DNA of 8,959 nt from Pseudomonas sp. PGPPP3 (GCA_002256055.1 NKIE01000087.1:1-8959), one strand, 5' to 3'. Shown: positions 1 to 6,692, counted from the first letter of the stretch. Translations and numbers: made by a program. The notes: generated by a model from the letters alone, not told the origin.

Positions 1-76
1 CCAGGTTGAAGCGCTCAAGCGTCTGCGCGAGATCATGGAGAAGAATGGCCTGTCTGGCGAGTCGCTGTTCCAGTAA
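1..76 (+). CDS. rpoS: RNA polymerase sigma factor RpoS, C-terminal end (partial)
   Basis: Only the last 24 codons are present, in the frame starting at base 2, ending with TAA at 74-76. The visible peptide runs from QVEALKRLREIMEK to SGESLFQ. This is the end of sigma region 4.2, the helix-turn-helix that reads the -35 element, and it matches the conserved tail of RpoS (E. coli has a QVEGLRRLREIL stretch at the same place). RpoS is the stationary-phase and general-stress sigma factor. The following genes, rsmZ, fdxA and mutS, form the standard Pseudomonas neighbourhood of rpoS, which supports the identification. A rho-independent terminator follows 51 bp after the stop. Nothing can be said about the missing upstream part. 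Confidence 0.93.
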   Translation, partial: QVEALKRLREIMEKNGLSGESLFQ

Positions 77-127
77 GCGCTGCGTCGTGACTGTCTGGCT
101 TTTGAGTGAAGCCAACAGTTCGATAAC

Positions 128-165
128 AAAAATGCCCGTATCTCTGGACGCGGGCATTTTTGTTT
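128..165 (+). terminator. rpoS rho-independent terminator
   Basis: Perfect 11-bp inverted repeat, AAAAATGCCCG (128-138) and CGGGCATTTTT (151-161), with a 12-nt loop. The T-run of the right arm continues into TGTTTG. It sits just after the rpoS stop and isolates rpoS from the rsmZ promoter region. Confidence 0.92.
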
Positions 166-219
166 GTGCAGGGCGGGTTGCTGAAAATCAGGCGATAGCG
201 GCGATTTGACGAGCAGGCT

Positions 220-237
220 TGTAAGTCATAGCTTACA
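220..237 (+). promoter_or_regulatory. GacA upstream activating sequence (GacA box) of rsmZ
   Basis: The sequence TGTAAGTCATAGCTTACA is an exact match to the established GacA-binding pattern TGTAAG-N6-CTTACA. The palindrome extends one more base pair outward on each side (T219/A238). It lies about 150-170 bp upstream of the predicted rsmZ start, in keeping with the distal position of this box in other pseudomonads. The response regulator GacA of the GacS/GacA two-component system binds it to turn on rsmZ. Confidence 0.93.
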
Positions 238-346
238 AAGTGCGTAGGTGATCGCCGTGTCGGGGACTTGGCGTATGCCGTTTTGTGATCTTAAGTTGTT
301 GAAATGTATGGATTAAATAATTAAGCCAGGGTCCTGCGGTAGCTCC

Positions 347-390
347 TGTAAGGGCTTGTTGTCATTCCGTAAGTGGCTAATATCTCACCT
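347..390 (+). promoter_or_regulatory. rsmZ core promoter
   Basis: A -10 hexamer TAATAT (378-383) is placed seven bases before T390, where the conserved 5' stem of RsmZ begins. The -35 region is poor (TTGTTG at 356-361, spacer 16), which fits a promoter that depends on an activator. A single TGTAAG half-site (347-352) overlaps the upstream edge of the -35 region. Further upstream, 294-325 is markedly A+T-rich for this genome, a plausible place for nucleoid proteins such as IHF or MvaT. That last point is inference. Confidence 0.7.
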
Positions 391-524
391 GTGCCGACGG
401 ACAGGCACAGGCTGACAAGGATGACGGCCAGGACATCGCGGGATGCGACTCATCAGGATGATGAAGTGGGAAACAAAGGGACTAGGGACAAAAAAGTGGG
501 CGGGTAATCCCCGTCCCTTTTTTT
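390..524 (+). ncRNA. rsmZ: RsmZ small regulatory RNA (sponge for RsmA/CsrA-type proteins)
   Basis: This small RNA sequesters RsmA/RsmE proteins and so lifts their block on translation of secondary-metabolism and biofilm mRNAs. Eight GGA motifs are visible, at 399, 419, 431, 441, 456, 469, 479 and 486. Several are displayed in hairpin loops: SL1 pairs TGTGCC (390-395) with GGCACA (404-409) around GACGGACA; SL2 is 411-428 with an AGGA loop; SL3 pairs TCGC with GCGA (436-448) around GGGAT; SL4 pairs TCATC with GATGA (450-464) around AGGAT. A single-stranded stretch with three more GGAs follows, then a terminator. The order of hairpins, the position between rpoS and fdxA, and the GacA box upstream all match RsmZ. 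The 5' end is inferred from the -10 element and SL1, so it may be off by a base or two. Confidence 0.93.
498..524 (+). terminator. rsmZ rho-independent terminator
   Basis: GGGCGGG (498-504) pairs with CCCGTCCC (510-517) with one bulged T, followed by seven Ts (518-524). It defines the 3' end of RsmZ. Confidence 0.88.
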
Positions 525-537
525 GCCTGCAAGAAAG

Positions 538-566
538 CAAAAGGCCCGCACATGGCGGGCCTTTTG
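538..566 (-). terminator. fdxA rho-independent terminator
   Basis: Perfect 12-bp stem, CAAAAGGCCCGC (538-549) against GCGGGCCTTTTG (555-566), with a 5-nt loop. Read on the minus strand it lies 18 bp after the fdxA stop and runs into a T-rich tail (CTTTTGCTTTCTTG). The A-run on the other side also makes it usable on the plus strand, as a backstop for rsmZ. Confidence 0.88.
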
Positions 567-584
567 GCAGTTACACAGGTGCGA

Positions 585-908
585 TTAACGCTCCAGGTGC
601 TGCAGCTTGTCTTTTACGCCATCCCATTCTTCTGCATCCGGCAGGGATTCTTTCTTCTCGGTGATGTTCGGCCAGACTTCGGCCAGATCACGGTTCAGCT
701 CAATAAACTCTTGCTGGTCTTCCGGCACCTCGTCTTCAGAGAAGATCGCTTGCGCCGGGCATTCTGGTTCGCACAGGGCGCAATCGATGCACTCGTCCGG
801 GTGAATGACCAAGAAGTTCGGACCTTCGTAGAAGCAGTCCACCGGACAGACTTCCACACAGTCGGTGTATTTACACTTGATGCAGTTGTCGACGACGACG
901 AAGGTCAT
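585..908 (-). CDS. fdxA: 7Fe ferredoxin FdxA ([3Fe-4S][4Fe-4S])
   Basis: A 107-residue electron-transfer protein of the Azotobacter ferredoxin I type, almost identical in sequence and length to that protein. Counting from Met1, Cys9, Cys17 and Cys50 are in the positions that hold the 3Fe-4S cluster, and Cys21, Cys40, Cys43 and Cys46 those that hold the 4Fe-4S cluster. Cys12 and Cys25 match the family's extra free cysteines. The motifs [14 protein letters not shown] and [12 protein letters not shown] are visible. The C-terminal half lacks cysteines, as is usual for this family. The ATG start is supported by GAGGAGA (918-924) nine bases upstream. The gene lies 146 bp downstream of mutS on the same strand and probably has its own promoter in that gap. 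It ends at a strong terminator. Its physiological partner cannot be read from the sequence; cytoplasmic electron transfer is the known role. Confidence 0.96.
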   Translation of the reverse strand: MTFVVVDNCIKCKYTDCVEVCPVDCFYEGPNFLVIHPDECIDCALCEPECPAQAIFSEDEVPEDQQEFIELNRDLAEVWPNITEKKESLPDAEEWDGVKDKLQHLER

Positions 909-1054
909 TTCTAGGTTTCTCCTCAGGCGACGGCCGTGGAGCCCAACGGTGTTGGAACTCTCTGGCTCGGCAAGTTGATGGCCCGCGGCTCCAGGCTAAT
1001 AGGCCGGGGCATCTTAAAAGTGCGCGCGATTCTAACAGCTTGCTGGCGCTAGCG

Positions 1055-3634
1055 TTAGACCCGTGTCTTCCAGCTATATAGCAGCTCCAACGCGCGACGC
1101 GGGGTCATATCATCCGGATTGATCTTGGCCAATTCCTCCAGGATAGGGTGTGGCAGCGTGGCGAACAGGTCATTTTGCAGCGGCGCGGCGGGTTTGCCGG
1201 GCTCGCTGCGGGGGATTTCATGGGGCAGGCTGGTGGTTTCCAGGCGCGCCAGATGCTCGCGCGCACGGGCAATCACCGGCGTTGGTACGCCTGCCAGTTG
1301 CGCCACAGCCAGGCCGTAGCTCTGGCTGGCAGGCCCAGGCAGTACGTGGTGAAGGAACACGATGCGCTCGTTATGCTCGGTGGCGTTGAGGTGCACGTTG
1401 GCCACCAGCGGCTCGCTTTCCGGCAGCACCGTCAGTTCAAAGTAATGGGTGGCGAACAGCGTGTAGGCGCGCAGGCCGGCCAGGCATTCGGCCGCCGACC
1501 AGGCCAGCGACAGGCCGTCAAAGGTGCTGGTGCCGCGGCCCACTTCGTCCATCAGCACCAGGCTGCGGTCGCTGGCGTTGTGCAGGATGTTGGCTGTTTC
1601 GCTCATCTCCACCATAAAGGTCGAACGTCCGCCGGCCAGGTCGTCGCTGGAGCCGATGCGGGTGAATATGCGGTCCACCAGCGACAGCTCGCAGCTAGCG
1701 GCGGGGACGAAACTGCCGATATGGGCCAGCAGCACAATCAGTGCGGTCTGGCGCATGTAGGTGGATTTACCGCCCATGTTCGGGCCGGTAATGATCAGCA
1801 TGCGCGTGGCGTCATCAAGGTTCAGGTCGTTGGCCACGAACGGCGTGCTCAGCACCTGCTCGACCACCGGGTGGCGGCCCTGGCTGATGCGCATGCACGG
1901 CTCATCGGTAAAGCGCGGGCGGTTGAGGTCGAGGGTCAGGGCGCGTTCGCCGAGGTTGCTCAGCACATCCAACTCGGCCAGGGCCGCGGCGCTGTCCTGC
2001 AGGTCGGCCAGATGACCGATCAGGTGCTCCAGCAACTCGTCGTAGAGCAGCTTTTCCCGCGCCAGGGCGCGGCTCTTGGCTGATAGCGCCTTGTCTTCGA
2101 ACTCTTTCAGCTCCGGGGTGATAAAGCGCTCGGCGCCCTTCAGGGTTTGCCGGCGAATGTAGTCAACTGGCGCCGATTCGGCCTGCTTGCTTGGCAGTTC
2201 GATGAAATAGCCGTGCACGCGGTTGTAGCCGACCTTGAGGTTGGCCAGGCCGGTGCGGGCCTTCTCGCGGATCTCCAGGTCCATCAAATATTGCCCGGCG
2301 TTCTCGCTGAGCGATTGCAGCTCGTCCAGTTCGGCGTCGTAACCGGTTTTCAGTACGCCGCCGTCGCGGATTACCGCCGGCGGGTTGTCGATAATGGCGC
2401 GGGCCAGCAACTCGGCTAGCTCCGGGTAGGTGCGAATGCTTTGGGCCAAGGCGCCAAGGTGCGGTGCTTCGAGGAGGGTCATCGCCTGCTGCAGTTCCGG
2501 CAGGGCGGCGAGGGCATCACGCAGGCGCGCCAGGTCACGCGGGCGCGCATTGCGCAGGCCGATACGGGCGAGGATGCGCTCCAGGTCGCCGATTTCCTTC
2601 AGTTGTGGCTGCAGGTTCTCGAAGCGGTAGCGCTCCAGCAGGCAGGCGATGGATTCCTGCCGGGCTTCCAGCACTGAGCGATCGCGCAGTGGGCGATTCA
2701 GCCAGCGTGACAGCAGGCGTGAGCCCATGGCTGTCTGGCAGCGATCTACCACCGATTGCAGGGTGTTCTCGCGGCCGCCGGCCAGGTTGACGTCCAGTTC
2801 CAGGTTGCGGCGGCTGGCGCCATCGAGGATCACCGTGTCATCCAGGCGCTCGTGACGCAGGCTGCGCAGGTGCGGCAGGGCGGTGCGCTGGGTGTCCTTG
2901 GCGTAGGCCAGCAGGCAGCCAGCGGCGCCGATGGCCAGGGTCAGGTTCTCGCAGCCAAAGCCTTTCAGGTCTTGGGTGGCGAACTGCTGACACAGGCTCT
3001 TGAAGGCTGAGTCGCGCTCGAAATCCCACGGTGCACGGCGGCGCACGCCACGGCGTTTCTCCGCCGGCAAGCCCTGGGGCCAGTCATCGGGGATCAGCAG
3101 CTCAACTGGGTTGAGGCGTTCGAGTTCGGCCAGCAGGTTCTCCCAGCCGGGGATTTCCAGCACGCTGAAGCTGCCGCTGGTGATGTCCAGCACCGCCAGG
3201 CCAAACAGGCGCTCGTCGCCCAGCACCGCCGCCAGCAGGTTGTCGCGGCGCTCATCCAGCAGCGCCTCATCGCTGACCGTACCAGGAGTGATGATGCGCA
3301 CCACCTGGCGCTCCACCGGGCCCTTGCTGGTGGCCGGGTCGCCGACTTGTTCGCAGATCACCACCGATTCGCCGAGCTTGACCAGCTTGGCCAGATAACC
3401 CTCGGCGGCGTGGTAGGGAATCCCGCACATGGGGATCGCCTGGCCCGCCGACTGGCCGCGGGCGGTCAGGGTGATGTCCAGTAACTTGGCGGCTTTCTTC
3501 GCGTCTTCGTAGAAGATTTCGTAGAAATCGCCCATGCGATAGAACATCAACTGGTCGAGGTGCTGATTTTTCAGCCGCCAGTACTGCTGCATCATCGGGG
3601 TGTGGGCGGACAGGTCGGCAATGTTTTTAGTCAT
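1055..3634 (-). CDS. mutS: DNA mismatch repair ATPase MutS
   Basis: MutS recognises base mismatches and small loops and recruits MutL in postreplicative repair. The 859 residues are full length and match other Pseudomonas MutS proteins closely. The mismatch-intercalating Phe-X-Glu motif is F37-Y38-E39 (in GDFYEIF). The connector, lever and clamp domains follow without a gap. The ABC-type ATPase has Walker [10 protein letters not shown] at 617-625, the signature stretch [12 protein letters not shown] around 662-673, and Walker B LVLMDE at 692-697. A beta-clamp binding motif QNDLF sits at 820-824, and the C-terminal helical oligomerisation segment ([11 protein letters not shown]) closes the protein. 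The ATG is chosen because the N-terminus ([11 protein letters not shown]) is conserved, but only AAGCCTCCG precedes it, so there is no recognisable Shine-Dalgarno sequence. fdxA follows downstream on the same strand. The protein looks intact, so no mutator phenotype is expected from it. Confidence 0.98.
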   Translation of the reverse strand: MTKNIADLSAHTPMMQQYWRLKNQHLDQLMFYRMGDFYEIFYEDAKKAAKLLDITLTARGQSAGQAIPMCGIPYHAAEGYLAKLVKLGESVVICEQVGDPATSKGPVERQVVRIITPGTVSDEALLDERRDNLLAAVLGDERLFGLAVLDITSGSFSVLEIPGWENLLAELERLNPVELLIPDDWPQGLPAEKRRGVRRRAPWDFERDSAFKSLCQQFATQDLKGFGCENLTLAIGAAGCLLAYAKDTQRTALPHLRSLRHERLDDTVILDGASRRNLELDVNLAGGRENTLQSVVDRCQTAMGSRLLSRWLNRPLRDRSVLEARQESIACLLERYRFENLQPQLKEIGDLERILARIGLRNARPRDLARLRDALAALPELQQAMTLLEAPHLGALAQSIRTYPELAELLARAIIDNPPAVIRDGGVLKTGYDAELDELQSLSENAGQYLMDLEIREKARTGLANLKVGYNRVHGYFIELPSKQAESAPVDYIRRQTLKGAERFITPELKEFEDKALSAKSRALAREKLLYDELLEHLIGHLADLQDSAAALAELDVLSNLGERALTLDLNRPRFTDEPCMRISQGRHPVVEQVLSTPFVANDLNLDDATRMLIITGPNMGGKSTYMRQTALIVLLAHIGSFVPAASCELSLVDRIFTRIGSSDDLAGGRSTFMVEMSETANILHNASDRSLVLMDEVGRGTSTFDGLSLAWSAAECLAGLRAYTLFATHYFELTVLPESEPLVANVHLNATEHNERIVFLHHVLPGPASQSYGLAVAQLAGVPTPVIARAREHLARLETTSLPHEIPRSEPGKPAAPLQNDLFATLPHPILEELAKINPDDMTPRRALELLYSWKTRV

Positions 3635-3919
3635 CGGAGGCTTATGGCTAGGCGTTGAATTTTTTGGCGGCGAAATTGGCCCGCGGCGTGTGCTGTTGTG
3701 CCGCTGCGGCCCATCTGCTTGGCGATGTCGGCAAGGTTACCACGGGGCGTTGGCTGCTCGCAGGCGTGGGGCTGTTGTCGCTCACTTGTGAGTGCCGTGC
3801 CTATGCTCGCTGGCGTACAGACAGCCAGTACAGGCGGAGGAGAATGAGGGTTCCTCCCCGGTAGTCGTTAACTGCAATGCCGGGGATTTTTGTAAGGCTT
3901 GTGCACTGGAGTGCCTGCT
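3635..3919. other. Intergenic region between mutS and the lipoprotein gene
   Basis: This stretch separates two divergent genes and must hold the mutS promoter and probably that of the lipoprotein gene, but I cannot place either with confidence. Visible items are a short inverted repeat CTCAC-TT-GTGAG (3781-3792), GTACAG twice (3815-3820 and 3828-3833), a GGAGGA/TCCTCC inverted repeat (3836-3841, 3852-3857), and a terminator-like hairpin at 3855-3886 described separately. The open frames here have no ribosome binding site at a workable distance and no recognisable product, so I call none of them. No LexA-type box was found. Confidence 0.6.
3855..3892 (+). terminator. Terminator-like hairpin 28 bp before the lipoprotein start codon
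   Basis: TCCCCGG (3855-3861) pairs perfectly with CCGGGGA (3880-3886), and TTTTTG follows. The form is that of a rho-independent terminator on the plus strand, although the 18-nt loop is long. No convincing plus-strand gene ends just before it. It is either a leader element (attenuator) of the following lipoprotein gene or the remnant terminator of a lost gene. Confidence 0.55.
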
Positions 3920-4129
3920 ATGACCCGTACCAAACTGATTTTCACCGGCATCCTGTTCGCCACTGTCGGCCTGACGGGTTGCGCCAACTGGTCCCATCAG
4001 GAAAAAGGCACGGCTGCCGGCGCAGTGGTTGGCGGCGTGGCGGGGCAATTGTTGTGCGGCGGGGTGTTGTGCGCCGGCGTCGGTGCGGCCGTGGGTGGCG
4101 TGATTGGGCACGAGGTCAGCAAACCGTAA
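3920..4129 (+). CDS. Small glycine-zipper lipoprotein
   Basis: A 69-residue protein starting at the ATG at 3920, which has TGGAG (3907-3911) eight bases upstream; this is better than a start seven codons earlier. Residues 1-20 form a lipoprotein signal peptide: positive MTRTK, a hydrophobic core, and lipobox LTGC with Cys21 as the acylated residue. After a short polar linker (ANWSHQEKG), residues from about 30 to 65 form two glycine-zipper segments with repeated small residues (AAGAVVGGVAG and AGVGAAVGGVIG), split by CGGVLC with two further cysteines. Proteins of this layout are small envelope lipoproteins, probably anchored to the outer membrane since Ala rather than Asp follows Cys21. The specific function is unknown. 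The gene is monocistronic, with the convergent hydrolase gene about 107 bp downstream. It could be regulated by the hairpin in its leader. Confidence 0.82.
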   Translation: MTRTKLIFTGILFATVGLTGCANWSHQEKGTAAGAVVGGVAGQLLCGGVLCAGVGAAVGGVIGHEVSKP

Positions 4130-4135
4130 GCGTGA

Positions 4136-4223
4136 AAGCCGCAAAGCGCTCCTACGCGATGCGGTTATCCAGGTTGCAGGCTGCCATTGCGCGCGAACGA
4201 GCGTACTTCCGGTTGCAGGCTGC
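4136..4223. repeat. Short direct repeat and REP-like fragment between convergent genes
   Basis: GGTTGCAGGCTGC occurs twice, at 4172-4184 and 4211-4223, 39 bp apart. Next to it, the minus-strand reading of 4141-4160 contains GTAGGAGCG. This resembles the core of Pseudomonas REP palindromes, but the second half of the palindrome is degenerate. The region lies between the convergent lipoprotein and hydrolase genes, where such elements commonly accumulate. No transposase or clear terminator is seen here. Confidence 0.35.
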
Positions 4224-4236
4224 TCAGCGTTGGCTC

Positions 4237-5121
4237 TCAGGCGGTTTTTTGCTGACTACTGAGGCTGCTAAACCAGTTCAGCGCTTCGTTCCACAGCGGC
4301 TGTGAGCTGCTGCGGAAGTAGCCCATGTGGCCGACCGCGCCGAGCCCTTCGGCGTGGGAGTCGATGGTGCGTGGTTGATAGGGCGCGTTGCAGTAGTGGG
4401 CCATAAAGGCGTCACGCGAGGCGGGCGGTGCCCATAGGTCGTCCAGGGTATTAGCCGCGATGATCGGCGTGCGCACGCTGGCGAAGCGCTCGGCCATGCC
4501 GACTTGCTCGGGATCATCGAAGAAGTAGCGGGGGAATCGGCACCAACGCTTCCATTGCTGATACACCCCCAGCGGTAAGTCCTCGCCCATGCCCAGCTTG
4601 CTCCAGGCCAGGTAACCCTTGCTCCGAACGATCAGTGGCCCGATCAGGTTCCACATCAGCTGCACGCGCAGCCGCTCTAGCCGTGGCATCCAACCGTGCC
4701 AGCCAGCGCCGGTACCGAACGTGAAGAATCCCGCGACCCGCTCATGCCCCGGCAACAGGCCAAAGGCATGCCCGCCGAAGGAGTGGCCGACCATGTAAGT
4801 GGGCAGGTCGGGCTGGTGCAGGTGGTCGAGGGCGGCGGCCAGGTCATGCCAGGCCCAGTCCATGTATTGCATCTGCAAACCCCGCAAGCTGCCTTGCTTG
4901 GACTGGCCAATGCCGCGGTAATCCACGCTCAAGGTGGTGAAGCCACGCTGCGCAGCGTACTCGGCAAAGCGCCGGTAGAAGCCTTGGGGCACGCCGGTGG
5001 CGCCGCCAATCAGCAGGCGCGCTTGCGGCTGCGGTGCGTGATAGAGGGTGGCGCGCAACGGATAACCGTCGCCGGCGGTGAGGTTCAGCTCTTCACGGTG
5101 GATCGTTGGTTCAGGCTTCAT
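4237..5121 (-). CDS. Alpha/beta hydrolase (serine hydrolase, substrate unknown)
   Basis: A 294-residue cytoplasmic protein with no signal peptide. The alpha/beta-hydrolase fold is clear: a glycine-rich oxyanion-type segment GGATGVPQGFY near residues 39-49, a strand and turn VDYRGIGQSK near 66-75, the nucleophile elbow GHSFGG with Ser114, a likely acid at Asp227 or Asp228 (NTLDDLWAPP), and a likely catalytic His265 (VGHMGYF). The layout resembles the serine aminopeptidase S33 / predicted alpha-beta hydrolase group. The ATG at 5121 is preceded by GGGAG at a normal distance and overlaps the tetR stop by 11 bp, so the two are translationally coupled. A longer reading frame exists upstream, but it lies inside tetR and is not used. 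Co-transcription with the repressor suggests that the enzyme, or its substrate, is linked to the repressor's inducer. The substrate cannot be predicted. Confidence 0.88.
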   Translation of the reverse strand: MKPEPTIHREELNLTAGDGYPLRATLYHAPQPQARLLIGGATGVPQGFYRRFAEYAAQRGFTTLSVDYRGIGQSKQGSLRGLQMQYMDWAWHDLAAALDHLHQPDLPTYMVGHSFGGHAFGLLPGHERVAGFFTFGTGAGWHGWMPRLERLRVQLMWNLIGPLIVRSKGYLAWSKLGMGEDLPLGVYQQWKRWCRFPRYFFDDPEQVGMAERFASVRTPIIAANTLDDLWAPPASRDAFMAHYCNAPYQPRTIDSHAEGLGAVGHMGYFRSSSQPLWNEALNWFSSLSSQQKTA

Positions 5122-5704
5122 GGCGGTTCTCCCGCGGGTAATGGCGCAGCAGTTCAAACAGCGCGTCAGTGGCGCGCACCAGCGGTTCCCGGCTGCCGGC
5201 CACACGGGCTTGCAGCAGGCCACCTTCGTAAAGGGAGACAAACAGGTTGGCGAAATTTTCCGCCGCCTCGGCGGCATAGCCGACGCGCGTTAGCTGAGCA
5301 GTCAGGGCTGTGCGCAGGCGGGTAAAGCAAGCGGCCAGGGCTGCACGAATTTCCACATCTTCGGGGCTGCTTTCCAGGGCCACCGTGGCCAATGGGCAAC
5401 CGCGTTCGAACTGGCTGCTTTCCAGCTGCTGCAAGGTGCTGCTCAGCCAGCGCTGCATGGCGTCCAGCGGCTCCGGGTGGCGCGCAAATAAATGGGCGAA
5501 GAAGGCGTCGATGCCGCTGCCGATCTGTTCGATAGCAGCCACCGCCAGCTCGGTCTTGCCGCCGGGGAAGTGGTGATAAAGGCTGCCTTTGGGCGCTTGC
5601 GCGTTCGCCAGCAGCTCAGTCAGGCCAACGCCATGCAAGCCCTTGCGTTGCAGGGCGTCGGCCATGGCGGCGATCAGCTTGTCGCGGGTCGTGAGTGTGC
5701 TCAT
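5111..5704 (-). CDS. TetR-family transcriptional repressor
   Basis: A 197-residue protein with the TetR N-terminal DNA-binding domain at about residues 6-52: a first helix TRDKLIAAMADALQRKG, then a helix-turn-helix with the typical KGSLYHHFPGGKTEL end. The 'YHHF(P)GGK' form and the C-terminal segment FERGCPLATVALE are characteristic of the LmrA/YxaF-like branch, whose members often repress efflux or detoxification genes in response to small toxic compounds. Cys99 in the RGCP segment is the only cysteine before the ligand domain's core. It is the first gene of an operon with the hydrolase, with an 11-bp overlap. The operator palindrome in its own promoter implies autorepression. The start codon has no leader (see the promoter entry). 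Ligand and further targets are unknown; the divergent methyltransferase gene is a candidate target. Confidence 0.9.
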   Translation of the reverse strand: MSTLTTRDKLIAAMADALQRKGLHGVGLTELLANAQAPKGSLYHHFPGGKTELAVAAIEQIGSGIDAFFAHLFARHPEPLDAMQRWLSSTLQQLESSQFERGCPLATVALESSPEDVEIRAALAACFTRLRTALTAQLTRVGYAAEAAENFANLFVSLYEGGLLQARVAGSREPLVRATDALFELLRHYPRENRHEA

Positions 5705-5739
5705 GGCTGGATTATATAGACCGGTCGGTCTAGCGTGAA
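5705..5739 (-). promoter_or_regulatory. tetR-hydrolase operon promoter
   Basis: Read on the minus strand: TTCACG (-35, 5734-5739, four of six matches to TTGACA), a 17-bp spacer, then a perfect TATAAT (-10, 5711-5716). Six bases later comes the A of the tetR ATG, exactly where transcription would start. The mRNA is therefore predicted to be leaderless or nearly so. Confidence 0.72.
5717..5732. promoter_or_regulatory. Palindromic operator for the TetR-family repressor
   Basis: TAGACCGGTCGGTCTA consists of perfect 7-bp arms (TAGACCG and CGGTCTA) around a 2-bp centre. It fills the spacer between -35 and -10 of the tetR promoter, so bound repressor would exclude RNA polymerase. TAGAC...GTCTA-type palindromes are known sites of NemR-like TetR regulators. 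Assignment to this repressor rests on position and is inference. Confidence 0.8.
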
Positions 5740-5938
5740 AGCAGGCATAGCCGTCAAGTTACAAGGCAAATCTGCCAGTTGAGTGCGCCCATGTCGCGCC
5801 AACGACCCGCTGAACTGAGCGAGGCAGGGTGGCTCAGCCTTGCGCAGGTGGTGCGTCACAGCAACGATAACGTCGCTGTGCGCTGGGTTCGGCTATGATG
5901 CGCGACCGCAAAATTCGCGGCTCAATCAGCAGGCCGCT
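5740..5938. other. Intergenic region upstream of the methyltransferase gene
   Basis: This stretch lies between the divergent tetR operon and the methyltransferase gene. A TATGAT -10-like hexamer is at 5894-5899 on the plus strand, 40 bp before the ATG, but no good -35 stands 16-18 bp before it. An inverted repeat CACAGC-N12-GCTGTG (5857-5880) covers the place where the -35 would be and could be a regulator site. A TTGACG on the minus strand (5752-5757) is 35 bp from the tetR -10, too far to pair with it. Confidence 0.45.
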
Positions 5939-6682
5939 ATGTCCGTTAATGCCCTCTACACCGACCTGTCTGATTACTACGACCTGATGTGTGCCGATAT
6001 CGACTATCAGGCGCAAAGTCACTGTGTCCACAGACTGCAGCAACTGTTTGGCAACGGCGGTACTCGTCACCTGGATTTGGCCTGCGGTACGGGGCCCCAT
6101 GTGCGCCATTTCAGCGATGCTGGCTACTGCAGCAGTGGGCTGGATATCAATCAGCCGATGCTGGATAAAGCCGCCATGCGCTGCCCGCAGGCGCACTTCG
6201 CGTTGCAGGACATGTGCGCTTTCACCGCAAGTGAGCCGCAGGACCTGATCACCTGCTTTCTCTATTCCATCCATTACAGCGGCGGCATTGAACGGCTAAA
6301 GGCCTGCATTGCCAGCGTGCATGCGGCGCTCGAGGTCGATGGCCTGTTCTGCTTTAACGGAGTCGATAAAGGCAAGATCGATAACCGCCTGTTTGCCGCG
6401 CACAGCGTCGAAAATGATGACGGCCACTTCACCTTCAGTTCTGGCTGGAGTTACGCCGGCGAGGGCGAGCAGCAGGCGTTGCGGCTGCGGATTGAAAAGA
6501 CTACAGCCGGGCAAACCGAGGTGTGGAACGACGAACACCCGATGGTGGCCGTGAGCTTTGTCGAGTTACAGGCGCTGTTGCAGCCGTACTTTGCGGTGCA
6601 TGTGCTGGAGCATGATTACGAGAAGCTCATGCCGTGGGACGGGGCGTCGGGCAATGCCCTGTTTGCCTGCGTGAAGATTTAG
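5939..6682 (+). CDS. Class I SAM-dependent methyltransferase
   Basis: A 247-residue cytoplasmic protein. Rossmann-fold motif I is HLDLACGTG at residues 44-52, the SAM-binding glycine loop. It is followed by the acidic residue Asp69 at the end of strand 2 (GLDINQPML), which would hold the ribose hydroxyls. QDMCAF further on fits motif III, and DLITCFLYSIHY the motif IV region. The C-terminal part (WNDEHPMVAVSFVELQALLQPYF, only partly conserved) looks like the usual late strands and cap. The ATG at 5939 is chosen because the protein then begins MSVNALYTDLSDYYDLM, a normal start for this family; only a weak AGCAGG lies upstream. The 33 extra codons of the longer open frame are not family-like. 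The substrate is unknown. The gene is divergent from the tetR operon and convergent with aer. Confidence 0.85.
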   Translation: MSVNALYTDLSDYYDLMCADIDYQAQSHCVHRLQQLFGNGGTRHLDLACGTGPHVRHFSDAGYCSSGLDINQPMLDKAAMRCPQAHFALQDMCAFTASEPQDLITCFLYSIHYSGGIERLKACIASVHAALEVDGLFCFNGVDKGKIDNRLFAAHSVENDDGHFTFSSGWSYAGEGEQQALRLRIEKTTAGQTEVWNDEHPMVAVSFVELQALLQPYFAVHVLEHDYEKLMPWDGASGNALFACVKI

Positions 6683-6692
6683 CGCGTAGCGA

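Noticed and set aside
552..914. Plus-strand ORF of 120 codons opposite fdxA.
   Set aside because: It is the antisense shadow of fdxA; the minus-strand protein is an unmistakable ferredoxin.
1148..2083. Plus-strand ORF of 311 codons inside mutS.
   Set aside because: Antisense shadow of a GC-rich coding gene; low-complexity composition, no domain, no ribosome binding site.
3808..3833. LexA/SOS-type box near CTGGCGTACAGACAGCCAG.
   Set aside because: No CTGT-N8-ACAG pattern with the correct spacing; it is only a 5-bp-arm inverted repeat.
3655..3864. Plus-strand ORF of 69 codons before the hairpin, with a hydrophobic stretch LLAGVGLLSLTC that might suggest a small lysis-type lipoprotein left from a tailocin.
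   Set aside because: It starts with TTG without a ribosome binding site, the lipobox is not correct (SLTC), its stop lies inside the terminator stem, and no family is recognisable.
3836..3864. Tiny leader ORF (MRVPPR) after a perfect GGAGG.
   Set aside because: Only three bases separate GGAGG from the ATG, too few for initiation, and the GGAGGA is better explained as an arm of an inverted repeat.
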